A DNA stretch of 64,000 bases from Streptomyces sp. SLBN-31 (GTDB lineage: Bacteria; Actinomycetota; Actinomycetes; Streptomycetales; Streptomycetaceae): positions 2,232,001-2,296,000 of the forward strand of contig NZ_VFNC01000002.1 in assembly GCF_006715395.1 (NCBI RefSeq), read 5' to 3'. The position numbers were made by a program, and so were the translations under genes. This document shows, in pieces, positions 48,811-56,892 of the stretch. Under the pieces are notes generated by a model, which saw only the letters and a program-made list of their open reading frames with translations, had not been told where the DNA came from and ran no database searches. Position 1 is the first letter of the stretch, and each line of letters begins with the position of its first letter.

Positions 48811-50052
48811 TCACGACGTGCTCACCCTCGACGGACCGGCCTTCCGGGGTTGTGGGGGCGTGCCGGGGGGTCGGGCGCGGAAGGCTCGTGGGCCCGCGGC
48901 CAGCAGGACCGCGCAGCCTGCCATCGCGCCCAGGCCGGCGCACAGCGGCCACAACACTCCCGGTGCCGCCTCGTACACCGCCCCGCCCAGCGGTGCCGCC
49001 AGCACCACCCCGCTGATCGACGCCCCCGCGTACAGCGACTGGAACCGCCCGAGCACATGCTCCGGCGCCTGGTCGGCGACGTACGCCGTGGCGGTGGTCT
49101 TGTACAGCGCCTCCCCGAGGGTCAGCGCGGCCATCATCACCACCGCCGTGCCGACGCCCGCGCCGAGCAGCAGTGCCGCGTACCCCGCGGCGACCAGCAG
49201 CAGGCCGGTCCCCACGATCCGCAGCGGCGACCTCCGCCGCAGCGTCAGCGCCACCGGCAGCTCCAGGCACAGCAGCAGGCCCCCGTTGACGGCGAGCAGC
49301 GCCCCGTACACCCGCGCGTCCATGCCGTGGTCGGCCAGGAAGACGGGGAAGGTGGAGTACTGCTGCCGGTAGACGACGTCGATGACGACGATCGCCGGCA
49401 ACAGCACCAGCACCGCCGGCCGTGTCCGGAGCGCCGCCCACACCCCGCCCCGCCGTTCTGCGTGGGCGCGCGGCCGGCCGCCCGGCACGGCCGACGGCGG
49501 CGGCACCACCCGGGCCGTCCAGAGAGCCAGTCCCAGGCTGCCGAGCCCCTCCGCGAGGTACAGCCAGTCGTAGGAGAACCGGGTCGCGACCAGGGCGCCG
49601 AGCAGCGGGCCCAGCGTGAACCCCCCGTTGGACGCGGCCCGCATCACGGCGAACGCCTGCCGCCGCGCCCCCTCCGGCACGACGGCCGCGACCAGCGCGG
49701 ACGCGGCGGCCCGCTGGACGCCGGACACGTACTGGGCCGTCGGCAGCGCGGCGAACAGCGCGGCCGTGGGCAGCAGTGGCACGGCGGCCAGCAGGAGACC
49801 GGAGGCCGCGGCCGCCGCGAGCAGGACCCGGTGATGGCCGAACCGGTCGCCGTACCAGCCGCCGGTGAAGTTGCCCGCGACGAGCCCGGTCCCGGCGATG
49901 CCGCTCAGCACTCCCGCCGCGCCCGCGTCCAGTCCGCGCGGCCCGGTCAGGTACAGGAACGTGAAGGCGAAGCTCACGCTCACGACCATGTTCACGAACG
50001 TCCCGCAGGCCAGCAGCCAGACCGGCCTCGGCACTTCTCGCAGACCTCGCAC
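48811..50052 (-). CDS. MFS transporter (drug/metabolite exporter type)
   Basis: This 413-residue membrane protein has about 12 hydrophobic segments and the loop motif GGWYGDRFGHHRVLL. Its second half has EALYKTTATAYVADQAPEHVLGRFQSLY, as in DHA1-type efflux proteins. The GTG at 50052 has GGAG upstream. It is divergent from an HxlR-peroxiredoxin regulator; a symmetric operator at 50082-50106 lies between the two starts. The regulator therefore probably represses this exporter, perhaps in response to an oxidant or electrophile. Confidence 0.87.
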   Translation of the reverse strand: MRGLREVPRPVWLLACGTFVNMVVSVSFAFTFLYLTGPRGLDAGAAGVLSGIAGTGLVAGNFTGGWYGDRFGHHRVLLAAAAASGLLLAAVPLLPTAALFAALPTAQYVSGVQRAAASALVAAVVPEGARRQAFAVMRAASNGGFTLGPLLGALVATRFSYDWLYLAEGLGSLGLALWTARVVPPPSAVPGGRPRAHAERRGGVWAALRTRPAVLVLLPAIVVIDVVYRQQYSTFPVFLADHGMDARVYGALLAVNGGLLLCLELPVALTLRRRSPLRIVGTGLLLVAAGYAALLLGAGVGTAVVMMAALTLGEALYKTTATAYVADQAPEHVLGRFQSLYAGASISGVVLAAPLGGAVYEAAPGVLWPLCAGLGAMAGCAVLLAAGPRAFRARPPGTPPQPRKAGPSRVSTS

Positions 50053-50081
50053 CCGTCTCCCCCGTCATCGGCCGACAGCCA

Positions 50082-50106
50082 AGTGAGTTCCTTTTGGGAA
50101 CTTACT
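50082..50106. promoter_or_regulatory. HxlR-type operator in divergent promoter
   Basis: Ten-base arms AGTGAGTTCC (50082-50091) and GGAACTTACT (50097-50106) match at nine positions around 5 bases. This fits the expected binding site of the adjacent HxlR-domain protein. Confidence 0.7.
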
Positions 50107-50163
50107 ATGGACGCATGACAGCCTCGGGTCAACGACGACCCGTGCACGAAGGGACGGCACACC

Positions 50164-51045
50164 ATGGCCCGCAGGACGAGCCTTGAGGACGCCACGTGCG
50201 CCATCGCCCAGGCCCTGGACGTCGTCGGCGACTGGTGGACGCTGCTGATCGTGCGGGACACGGCCCGCGGAGTGCATCGCTTCGACGCGTTGCAGGCCGA
50301 ACTCGGCGTGTCCCGCAAGGTGTTGACCGAGCGGCTGCGCCTGCTGGTCGAAGCGGACGTACTGACCCGCGTGCCCTACCAGGAGCACCCGCCGCGCTAC
50401 GAGTACCGCCTCACCCCGCGCGGACGCGCTCTGCTTCCCGTCCTGGTCGCGCTCCAGGACTGGGGCGACACCTGGGTCCTGGGCGACGGGAGTACCACGG
50501 CCACGGCCGCGGAGGCCTCGGCGGAGGCGCGGCGGGTGCACGATCTGGTGGGCACGCGGGTGCCCGAGCTCCGACTCCTGGACGACAGGGGCGAGTTGCG
50601 CGACCCGGTCGCCGCCGACAGCCCGTACACCGTGCTGTACTGCTTCCCCGGCGCCTACGCCCGCGCCGACTCCTATCCGCCGGGCTGGACGGACATCCCG
50701 GGCACGGCGGGCTGCACCCTGGAGTCGTGCACCTACCGCGACCGGCTGGAGGAGTTCACCGCGGCCGGCGCCGCGGTGCACGGGGTCTCCACCCAACGCC
50801 CGGACGAGCAACGGGCGTTCGCCGAGAAGGAGGGTCTGCGCTTCCCGCTCCTCTCGGACGCCGAGTTGTCGCTCGTCGCCGCCCTGCGCCTGCCGACGTT
50901 CCGTGCGGCGGGGGCCGGCCGGCTGAAGCGGCTCACGCTGGTCGTGGACCGCGAACGCGTGGTGCGCCAGGTGCTGTATCCGGTGACGGACATCGCGGGC
51001 AGCGTCACGACGGCCCTTGCGGCGGTACGCGGGTACGGGACGTGA
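50164..51045 (+). CDS. HxlR winged-helix regulator fused to PrxQ-like peroxiredoxin
   Basis: In this 293-residue protein, residues 1-108 are an HxlR DNA-binding domain (CAIAQALDVVGDWWTLLIVRD, with Cys12 at the redox-sensor position known in the family; KVLTERLRLLVEADVLTRVPYQEHPPRYEYRLT). Residues 125-293 are a thioredoxin-fold peroxiredoxin, with TAGCTLESCTYRD placing peroxidatic Cys184 and Cys189 five apart, as in PrxQ/BCP. One protein thus carries both DNA binding and peroxide chemistry. It is divergent from the MFS exporter with a shared operator, so it is a candidate direct redox switch. Confidence 0.85.
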   Translation: MARRTSLEDATCAIAQALDVVGDWWTLLIVRDTARGVHRFDALQAELGVSRKVLTERLRLLVEADVLTRVPYQEHPPRYEYRLTPRGRALLPVLVALQDWGDTWVLGDGSTTATAAEASAEARRVHDLVGTRVPELRLLDDRGELRDPVAADSPYTVLYCFPGAYARADSYPPGWTDIPGTAGCTLESCTYRDRLEEFTAAGAAVHGVSTQRPDEQRAFAEKEGLRFPLLSDAELSLVAALRLPTFRAAGAGRLKRLTLVVDRERVVRQVLYPVTDIAGSVTTALAAVRGYGT

Positions 51046-51050
51046 ACGGC

Positions 51051-51089
51051 TCGGGCGGCCCGCACTCCCCCGTGGTGCGGGCCGCCCGA
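51051..51089. terminator. Bidirectional terminator, 15-bp stem
   Basis: TCGGGCGGCCCGCAC (51051-51065) is perfectly complementary to 51075-51089, with a 9-base loop. It lies between convergent stops. Confidence 0.85.
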
Positions 51090-51099
51090 ACCGGGGATG

Positions 51100-52110
51100 T
51101 CAGCTCCGGTCGCCGGCCTTGTCCACCACGGCCGTCGCGACCAGCGAATCACCGCCGAGGATCTGGTCGCCGCTGACCATCCGCATGCCGACGATCCGGT
51201 ACGTCCGCGGGTCGATGAGCCACTGATCCCGCATGCCCTGACCGCTCCGGAGGCCGGCGGTGCGGCCGTAGTCCAGTGCGACCGCCCGGCGTCCGGCCGC
51301 CGTCTGGACCAGATGGCCGGTCAGTTTCCCGCCGGGCAGGGTGGCCAGGGCCCGGTAGAGCGAGGCGAGCCCCTTGGCCGGCATCACCTTGGCATTCAGC
51401 AGGACGCTGATCTCCTTGTAGTCCGCCTCGGCCTGCGACCCGCCCTTGGGGTCGGCGATGGCGTTCGTCTCGCGCAGGTACTCCAGAGTCCCCTGGGCGT
51501 CGGCGGGCAGGGCGGCCAGCACCCGGTACATCTCCCGCGGCGAGCGGTCGTCGCCCTCCGCGCCGTTCTCCAGGTGCATCGGGATGACGGCGACCTTGCC
51601 GGTGTCCTCACCCTTGGCATTCCACTGCGGGGTCGCCGTCGCAGTGCCGTCGTAGCGCAGCCACGACTCCTGTACGGCCCCCAGCATGCCCCTGGCCTTG
51701 GCGCGCTTCTCGTCCAGCGGCTCCCGCGCTTGCTTGGTGTAGATCCACTGCTTGGCCTCGGGTACGGCGCCGTCCGACTCCGCCGCGAGCACGTCGGCGG
51801 CCCGCTGGAGGAACTCGGCCGCGCTCACCCCCTTCAGCCGCGGGCCGGGCGTGGCCGACGGGGAGGCCGCGGGCTGCACCCGGTGCCCCGTGCCACCGCC
51901 CACCAGCAGGGAGACCGTGACGGCGACGGCGGTCACCGCGGCCACCACCCCGACGATCACGAACTCCCGCCGCCGCCACAGTTCCCGGCGCCGCTCCCCC
52001 GCCCGCGCCGCCTCGAGCAGTCGCGCGCGCCCCGGCGCGAGCCGCGCCCGGTCGGGCACCGGCGCGTCGGCACGCAGCTCACGCACCTTCGTCAGCTCGT
52101 CCATCGTCAC
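51100..52110 (-). CDS. CU044_5270-family sigma-linked membrane protein
   Basis: The 336-residue protein has a charged cytoplasmic segment and one membrane helix (EFVIVGVVAAVTAVAVTVSLLVGG). An extracytoplasmic domain carries SAAEFLQRAADVLAAE, QWIYTKQ, LPADAQGTLEYL and DQWLIDPRTYRIVGMR, the pattern of CU044_5270 proteins. The GTG start at 52110 overlaps the sigma factor stop and has GGAGG at 4 bases; an ATG at 52104 is less likely. By position it senses or regulates the sigma factor. Confidence 0.82.
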   Translation of the reverse strand: MTMDELTKVRELRADAPVPDRARLAPGRARLLEAARAGERRRELWRRREFVIVGVVAAVTAVAVTVSLLVGGGTGHRVQPAASPSATPGPRLKGVSAAEFLQRAADVLAAESDGAVPEAKQWIYTKQAREPLDEKRAKARGMLGAVQESWLRYDGTATATPQWNAKGEDTGKVAVIPMHLENGAEGDDRSPREMYRVLAALPADAQGTLEYLRETNAIADPKGGSQAEADYKEISVLLNAKVMPAKGLASLYRALATLPGGKLTGHLVQTAAGRRAVALDYGRTAGLRSGQGMRDQWLIDPRTYRIVGMRMVSGDQILGGDSLVATAVVDKAGDRS

Positions 52111-52712
52111 GCCACCTCCGCCGTGTCGCTCACGAACGCGGGATCGGCGCCCAGCGCCGTACGGACCTTGCGCCGCGCCCGGTTGAGCCGGGAGCGGACC
52201 GTCCCGACCGGGATGCCGAGGGCCTCGGCGACCTCCTGATAGGTGAGTTCGGCCCACGCCACGAGCAGCAGGACGTGCCGGTCGCCTGCCGACAGCGCGG
52301 CGAGCGCGCCGGCCAGCGGCCCCTGTGCCGCGATCCGGCTGTCGGTGTCCTCGACCCAGGTGGCGTCCCAGGACTCGGAGACCGGGTCGTGCCCGGTGCG
52401 GGCCAGCGCCTTGAGCGCCCGCACCTCGGCGCGGCGCTGCTTGCCGATGAGGTTGCCCGCGATGCCGTACAGCCAGGGGCGGGCGTTGGGGCGCGTCCGG
52501 TCGTAGCGGGAGCGGATGCGGAAGGCGATCAGAAAGGTGTCGGCCGTGAGGTCGTCGGCGGCGCCGTCGCCGAGGCGCCGGGCCGCGTACCGGTGGATGT
52601 CGGGCGCGTAGCGGTCGTAGAGGCGGGCGAAGAGTTCGGGCTGCTCCAGCGACTGCGCGACGACCTCGGCGTCGTCCTCCGGCCGTGCCGTGGACGGCGG
52701 TGGTCCGCTCAC
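52107..52712 (-). CDS. ECF RNA polymerase sigma factor
   Basis: The 201-residue sigma-70 family factor has region 2 with LYDRYAPDIHRYAARRLGDGAADDLTADTFLIAFR and RPWLYGIAGNLIGKQRR. Region 4 has LSAGDRHVLLLVAWAELTYQEVAEALGIPVGTVRSRLNRARRKVR. It is co-translated with the CU044_5270 protein by GTGA, the standard arrangement for this ECF subgroup. Confidence 0.9.
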   Translation of the reverse strand: MSGPPPSTARPEDDAEVVAQSLEQPELFARLYDRYAPDIHRYAARRLGDGAADDLTADTFLIAFRIRSRYDRTRPNARPWLYGIAGNLIGKQRRAEVRALKALARTGHDPVSESWDATWVEDTDSRIAAQGPLAGALAALSAGDRHVLLLVAWAELTYQEVAEALGIPVGTVRSRLNRARRKVRTALGADPAFVSDTAEVA

Positions 52713-52806
52713 GAGGCTCCCCCTGGGTTCGTCGGTGCGTGCGTGTCACCCCCTGTTCCCCGGTGGGCGGTGGAGAGTTCACGGTTTTCCGGAGGAAGCC
52801 CGCGGG

Positions 52807-53343
52807 TCAGGGAATCATCCGCGCCAGCACCTCACGCGCGTACCCCTCGTCGTACGGCGTCCCCGTCAGCAGCACCTGCAGGCAGATGCCGTCCAGGAGG
52901 GCGACGAGCGCCCGGGCCGTGACGGGGTCCGTGCGGTGGGCGAGGCGGTCGGCGAGGGCCGTCATCTGCTCGGCGACGACGGGGCGCAGGGCGGGGCGGC
53001 GCAGGGCGGCCAGGTAGAGCTCGTACTCCAGCTCGATGCCGGTGGGGTCGCCGGCGAGCCAGTCGCCGAGCAGGCCCGCGAGTTCGGCGGCCAGGTCTCC
53101 GCCCGGGTCCGTCAGGCCGCCGCGGGCGGCGACCGCCTTGGTGAAGCCCTCGTCGGCCTGGCGCAGAGCGGCGACCATCAGCTCGTCGAGGGTCTTGAAG
53201 TGGTACGTCGTCGAGCCGAGCGGGACGTCGGCCTCGGCGGCGACCGTGCGATGGGTCAGCCCGGCGAGACCCTTGGCGCCGACCACCCGGATCGCGGCGT
53301 CGATGATCCGCTGGCGCCGGTCGGGGTCGTAGCGGCGGGGCAT
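52807..53343 (-). CDS. TetR-family regulator
   Basis: This 178-residue repressor has an N-terminal HTH (RQRIIDAAIRVVGAKGLAGLTHRTVAAEADVPLGSTTYHFKTLDEL) and a helical ligand domain. The ATG overlaps the stop of the SMR efflux gene by one base, so both come from one transcript. The 18-bp palindrome at the efflux gene start is the likely operator, giving negative autoregulation relieved by a cationic drug. Confidence 0.9.
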   Translation of the reverse strand: MPRRYDPDRRQRIIDAAIRVVGAKGLAGLTHRTVAAEADVPLGSTTYHFKTLDELMVAALRQADEGFTKAVAARGGLTDPGGDLAAELAGLLGDWLAGDPTGIELEYELYLAALRRPALRPVVAEQMTALADRLAHRTDPVTARALVALLDGICLQVLLTGTPYDEGYAREVLARMIP

Positions 53344-53663
53344 CAGTGCGCGCCCCCCAGGTTGAGGACCACCACTCCGACGATGATCAGGGCGATCCCG
53401 GCCGCCTTGGTCATCGTCATCCCCTCACCGAAGAAGAGCAGGCCGATGGTGGCGATGGCGGCGGTGCCGATGCCCGACCAGATGGCGTAGGCGGTGCCGA
53501 CGGAGAGGGTCTTCAGGGTCTGCGCGAGCAGGACGAAGGAGACGACGTATCCGACGACGGTCACCAGCGACGGCACCAGCCGGCTGAAGCCCTCGCTGAA
53601 CTTCATGGCGGTCGTGGCGCCGACCTCGGCGGCGATGGCGACGCCGAGCAAGAGGTATCCCAT
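53343..53663 (-). CDS. Small multidrug resistance (SMR) efflux protein
   Basis: The 106-residue membrane protein has four helices. Essential Glu13 sits in IAAEVGATTAMKFSEGFSRL, and the motif TAYAIWSGIGTAAIATIGLLFFGE is diagnostic of EmrE/QacE/SugE transporters. It exports cationic toxicants by proton exchange as a dimer. The ATG at 53663 has no ribosome site and sits at the edge of a perfect palindrome, so a leaderless, repressor-covered start is likely. A TetR regulator follows in the same transcript. Confidence 0.92.
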   Translation of the reverse strand: MGYLLLGVAIAAEVGATTAMKFSEGFSRLVPSLVTVVGYVVSFVLLAQTLKTLSVGTAYAIWSGIGTAAIATIGLLFFGEGMTMTKAAGIALIIVGVVVLNLGGAH

Positions 53664-53680
53664 GTGTACGAGCGTACACA
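53663..53680. promoter_or_regulatory. TetR operator overlapping the SMR start codon
   Basis: TGTGTACG-AG-CGTACACA has perfect 8-bp arms. Its left base is part of the SMR ATG, so binding would cover the transcription and translation start. Confidence 0.75.
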
Positions 53681-53916
53681 GGGGGAGTCGAGGCGGGAAG
53701 GGAAAGGGACCGAGGAGGGGGTGTGAAGTCCCGTGCGCGACGGGTGGCGCTTCATCATCCCGTAAGCGAGTTTTTGCAAGGACGTTGGATATTCGCGGAA
53801 ATCGCTTGCCGAAACATCTCCCCCAACTCGCCCCGGCTCCACTAGTGTTTCACCGCTCAATCACCCCACCCTCACACCCCCGGCCGCCGCCATGGGCGCC
53901 GCTGGAGGAACAGCGC

Positions 53917-54747
53917 ATGCCAGAAATTACGCCCGAGCCCTCTCGCGAACCCTGGGAGAACGGCTGGGCACCCGACACGTCCCGCGCACCGGGCACCCGA
54001 AGACTGTGGCTGGCCGGCGGACTCGCCATGGCCACCGTCATCACCTGCGTGATGGCCGTGGCCGTGATGGACACGGGCGCCGACCGTGACTCCAAGGCGT
54101 CGCAGGATCCGTCGTCCGCCGAGACCGTGCCCGGTCTGATCTCCTTCGCCTCGCCCTCCGTCAAGAACGCGACGGCACCCCCGGGCGGCAAGAGCGGTAT
54201 GTCGTCGACGCGTCCCAGCACCTCCGCCGAGCCCCAGGAGGACGGCTCGCCGTCCGCGGCGCGGAGCGCGAAACCCTCCAAGTCCTCCGGCTCGCATGCG
54301 GGTTCACCGTCCAAGCCGAAACCGTCGGCCACCTGGCGGTCCGTCGAATCGGTCAACTACCCCGACCGCTACTGGCACGTGAGCGGCGGCTACGTGAAGC
54401 TCGACCCCCTCGGCGGCTCCGAGTCCCGCCAGGACTCCACGTTCAAGGTGGTCAAGGGCCTGGCCGACGGCTCCTGTTACTCGTTCGCCACGCAGGACGG
54501 CACCTATCTGCGCCACCGCAACTTCCTGCTGCGCGACGAGCCGGACGACGGCTCGGCCCTCTTCCGGCAGGACGCGACCTTCTGCCCTCGCGCCTCCGCC
54601 TACTCGGGCGCGGTCATGCTGGAGTCGGTGAACTACCCGGGCCGCTTCCTGCGCCACCAGGACTTCCAGCTGAAGCTCGACCCGTTCCAGAACAGCTCGC
54701 TCTACCTGGCGGATTCCGCGTTCCGGCTGGTGGGCGGGGTGGCCTGA
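53917..54747 (+). CDS. Membrane-anchored AbfB-domain protein
   Basis: The 276-residue protein has a short N-terminus and one membrane helix (LWLAGGLAMATVITCVMAVAV, about 29-50). A Ser/Pro/Lys-rich linker to residue 140 precedes an AbfB beta-trefoil domain (SVESVNYPDRYWHVSGGYVKLDPL, YLRHRNFLLRDE, SVNYPGRFLRHQDFQLKLDP). AbfB domains bind arabinofuranose side chains. No catalytic domain is attached, so it may be a surface lectin or part of a complex. The ATG at 53917 has GGAGG about 9 bases upstream. Confidence 0.82.
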   Translation: MPEITPEPSREPWENGWAPDTSRAPGTRRLWLAGGLAMATVITCVMAVAVMDTGADRDSKASQDPSSAETVPGLISFASPSVKNATAPPGGKSGMSSTRPSTSAEPQEDGSPSAARSAKPSKSSGSHAGSPSKPKPSATWRSVESVNYPDRYWHVSGGYVKLDPLGGSESRQDSTFKVVKGLADGSCYSFATQDGTYLRHRNFLLRDEPDDGSALFRQDATFCPRASAYSGAVMLESVNYPGRFLRHQDFQLKLDPFQNSSLYLADSAFRLVGGVA

Positions 54748-54775
54748 CACCACGGAACGGCGGCACCACAGCACG

Positions 54776-54811
54776 AAGCGGCGGCACCCGCGAGGGGTGC
54801 CGCCGCTTTTT
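54776..54811 (+). terminator. Intrinsic terminator with T-run
   Basis: Arms AAGCGGCGGCACCC (54776-54789) and GGGTGCCGCCGCTT (54795-54808) form a 14-bp stem followed by T residues to 54811. This is a canonical terminator for the AbfB gene. Confidence 0.9.
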
Positions 54812-54825
54812 GTCCTGAGGAAGTC

Positions 54826-55158
54826 TCAGACGTTGAACCCGAGCGCCCGCAACTGCTCACGCCCGTCGTCCGTGATCTTGTCCGGGCCCCACGGCGGCAT
54901 CCAGACCCAGTTGATGCGCAGTTCGTTGACGAGGCCGTCCGTCGCGGACTTGGCCTGGTCCTCGATGACGTCCGTCAGCGGACAGGCCGCGGACGTCAGG
55001 GTCATGTCGATCGTCGCGATGTTCGCGTCGTCGATGTGAATGCCGTAGATCAGGCCGAGGTTGACGACGTCGATGCCCAGCTCGGGGTCGACGACGTCGT
55101 ACAGCGCCTCGCGGATCTCCTCCTCCGAGGCCGGCTTCATCTCAACGGTCTCGCTCAT
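54826..55158 (-). CDS. sufT: SufT-type iron-sulfur assembly factor (DUF59)
   Basis: The 110-residue MIP18/PaaD-like protein has VDPELGIDVVNLGLIYG and the conserved Cys of TLTSAACPLTDVIEDQ. It is thought to assist cluster maturation or transfer. It is the last gene of the suf operon; the ATG overlaps the SufU stop (ATGA) and AAGGAAG precedes it. In-frame sequence upstream lies inside sufU and is not part of it. Confidence 0.9.
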   Translation of the reverse strand: MSETVEMKPASEEEIREALYDVVDPELGIDVVNLGLIYGIHIDDANIATIDMTLTSAACPLTDVIEDQAKSATDGLVNELRINWVWMPPWGPDKITDDGREQLRALGFNV

Positions 55159-55619
55159 GCCGTCTTCCTTTCGGCGTCGGCGCCCAGCGCCTGGGCCGTC
55201 GCGTCCTTCCACGCCATCCAGCTGAGGAGGGCGCACTTGACCCGGGCCGGGTACTTGGAGACGCCGGCGAACGCGACCGCGTCCTCCAGCACCTCCTCCA
55301 TCGCGTCGTCCGGCTCGATCCGGCCCTTGGACTGCATCAGCTCCAGGAAGGTCTCCTGGATCTTCTGCGCGTCCGACAGGTCCTTGCCGACCAGCAGTTC
55401 GTTCAGCACCGAGGCCGAGGCCTGGCTGATCGAGCAGCCCTGGCCCTCGTAACTGACGTCCTCGATCCGCTTGCCGTCGTACTTCACGCGGAGGGTGATC
55501 TCGTCGCCGCACGTCGGGTTCACGTGGTGCACCTCGGCGTCGCCGTCCCGGAGACCACGCCCGTGCGGGTGCTTGTAGTGGTCCAGGATGACTTCCTGGT
55601 ACATCGAGTCCAGCTTCAT
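55155..55619 (-). CDS. sufU: SufU zinc-dependent sulfurtransferase / scaffold
   Basis: The 154-residue protein receives persulfide sulfur from SufS. Zinc ligands are in place: Cys37-x-Asp39 (NPTCGDE), Cys62 (GQGCSISQAS) and Cys129 (ARVKCALL). The insertion between them distinguishes SufU from IscU. It is coupled to sufT by ATGA and follows sufS by 16 bases. Confidence 0.95.
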   Translation of the reverse strand: MKLDSMYQEVILDHYKHPHGRGLRDGDAEVHHVNPTCGDEITLRVKYDGKRIEDVSYEGQGCSISQASASVLNELLVGKDLSDAQKIQETFLELMQSKGRIEPDDAMEEVLEDAVAFAGVSKYPARVKCALLSWMAWKDATAQALGADAERKTA

Positions 55620-55635
55620 GCGATCGCTCGTCCCA

Positions 55636-56892
55636 TCAGCCGAAGAAGTTCCGTACGTGCTCCAGCCCCTCGACCAGTGCGTCGATCTCGGCCGGCGTGG
55701 AGTACAGATAGAACGACGCTCGCGTGGTCGCGGGAATTCCGTACCGGAGGCAGACGGGGCGGGCGCAGTGGTGGCCCACGCGGACCGCGATGCCCTGCTC
55801 GTCCAGTACCTGGCCCACGTCGTGCGGGTGGATGTCGCCGAGCGTGAAGGAGATCGCCGCGCCCCGGTCCTCGGCCGTCGTCGGGCCGATGATCCTGAGG
55901 TCCGGGACCTCCGACAGCCGCTTGACGGCGTACTCGGTCAGCGCGTGCTCATGGGCGAGGATCTTGTCCATGCCGATCGCGTCGAGGTAGTCGATCGCCG
56001 CGCCCAGGCCCACGGCCTGCGCGATCGGCGGGGTGCCCGCCTCGAACTTGTGCGGCGCGGGAGCGTAGGTCGAGGAGTGCATCGACACCGTCTCGATCAT
56101 CTCGCCGCCGCCGAGGAACGGAGGCAGGTCCTCCAGCAGCTCCTGACGGCCCCAGAGCACGCCGATGCCGGTCGGGCCGCACATCTTGTGGCCGGTGAAG
56201 GCCACGAAGTCGGCCTGCAGGGCCTGCACGTCAACCGGCATGTGCGGGGCGGCCTGCGAGGCGTCGATGCAGACGAGGGCACCGACCTCCTGCGCGCGCC
56301 GGATGATCGTCTCGACCGGGTTGACCGTGCCCAGGATGTTCGACACCAGCACGAAGGAGACGATCTTCGTCTTCTCGGTGATGACCTCGTCGATGTTGGA
56401 CAGGTCGAGACGGCCGTCGTCGGTCAGGCCGAACCACTTCAGCTTCGCGCCCGTGCGCTGCGCGAGCAGCTGCCACGGCACGATGTTGGAGTGGTGCTCC
56501 ATCTCCGTGATGACGATCTCGGTCTCGTGGTCCACCCGGTAGGGCTCGTCGGCCCAGCCCAGCATGTTGGCCACGAGGTTGAGCGACTCGGAGGCGTTCT
56601 TGGTGAAGATCACCTCGTCGCGGCTCGGCGCGTTGATGAACGCCGCGACCTTGTCGCGCGCGCCCTCGTACAGCGCCGTGGCCTCCTCGGCGAGCACATG
56701 CACACCCCGGTGGACGTTGGCGTTGTAGCGCTCGTAGTACTCGGCGAGGGCGTCCAGCACCTGGCGCGGCTTCTGCGAGGTCGCCGCGTTGTCCAGGTAC
56801 ACGAGCTTCTGCCCGTCGTGGACCTGGCGGTCCAGGATGGGGAAGTCCTTGCGGATCGCCTCGGTGTCGAGGAGGCCCGGCAGCTGTGTCAC
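55636..56892 (-). CDS. sufS: Cysteine desulfurase SufS
   Basis: The 418-residue PLP enzyme removes sulfur from L-cysteine. The PLP Lys is Lys236 (FTGHKMCGPTG), the cofactor-stacking His lies in MEHHSNIVPW, and the catalytic Cys376 sits in RVGHHCARPVCLRYG. The GTG overlaps the sufC stop (GTGA). It delivers persulfide to SufU for the SufBCD scaffold. Confidence 0.96.
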   Translation of the reverse strand: MTQLPGLLDTEAIRKDFPILDRQVHDGQKLVYLDNAATSQKPRQVLDALAEYYERYNANVHRGVHVLAEEATALYEGARDKVAAFINAPSRDEVIFTKNASESLNLVANMLGWADEPYRVDHETEIVITEMEHHSNIVPWQLLAQRTGAKLKWFGLTDDGRLDLSNIDEVITEKTKIVSFVLVSNILGTVNPVETIIRRAQEVGALVCIDASQAAPHMPVDVQALQADFVAFTGHKMCGPTGIGVLWGRQELLEDLPPFLGGGEMIETVSMHSSTYAPAPHKFEAGTPPIAQAVGLGAAIDYLDAIGMDKILAHEHALTEYAVKRLSEVPDLRIIGPTTAEDRGAAISFTLGDIHPHDVGQVLDEQGIAVRVGHHCARPVCLRYGIPATTRASFYLYSTPAEIDALVEGLEHVRNFFG

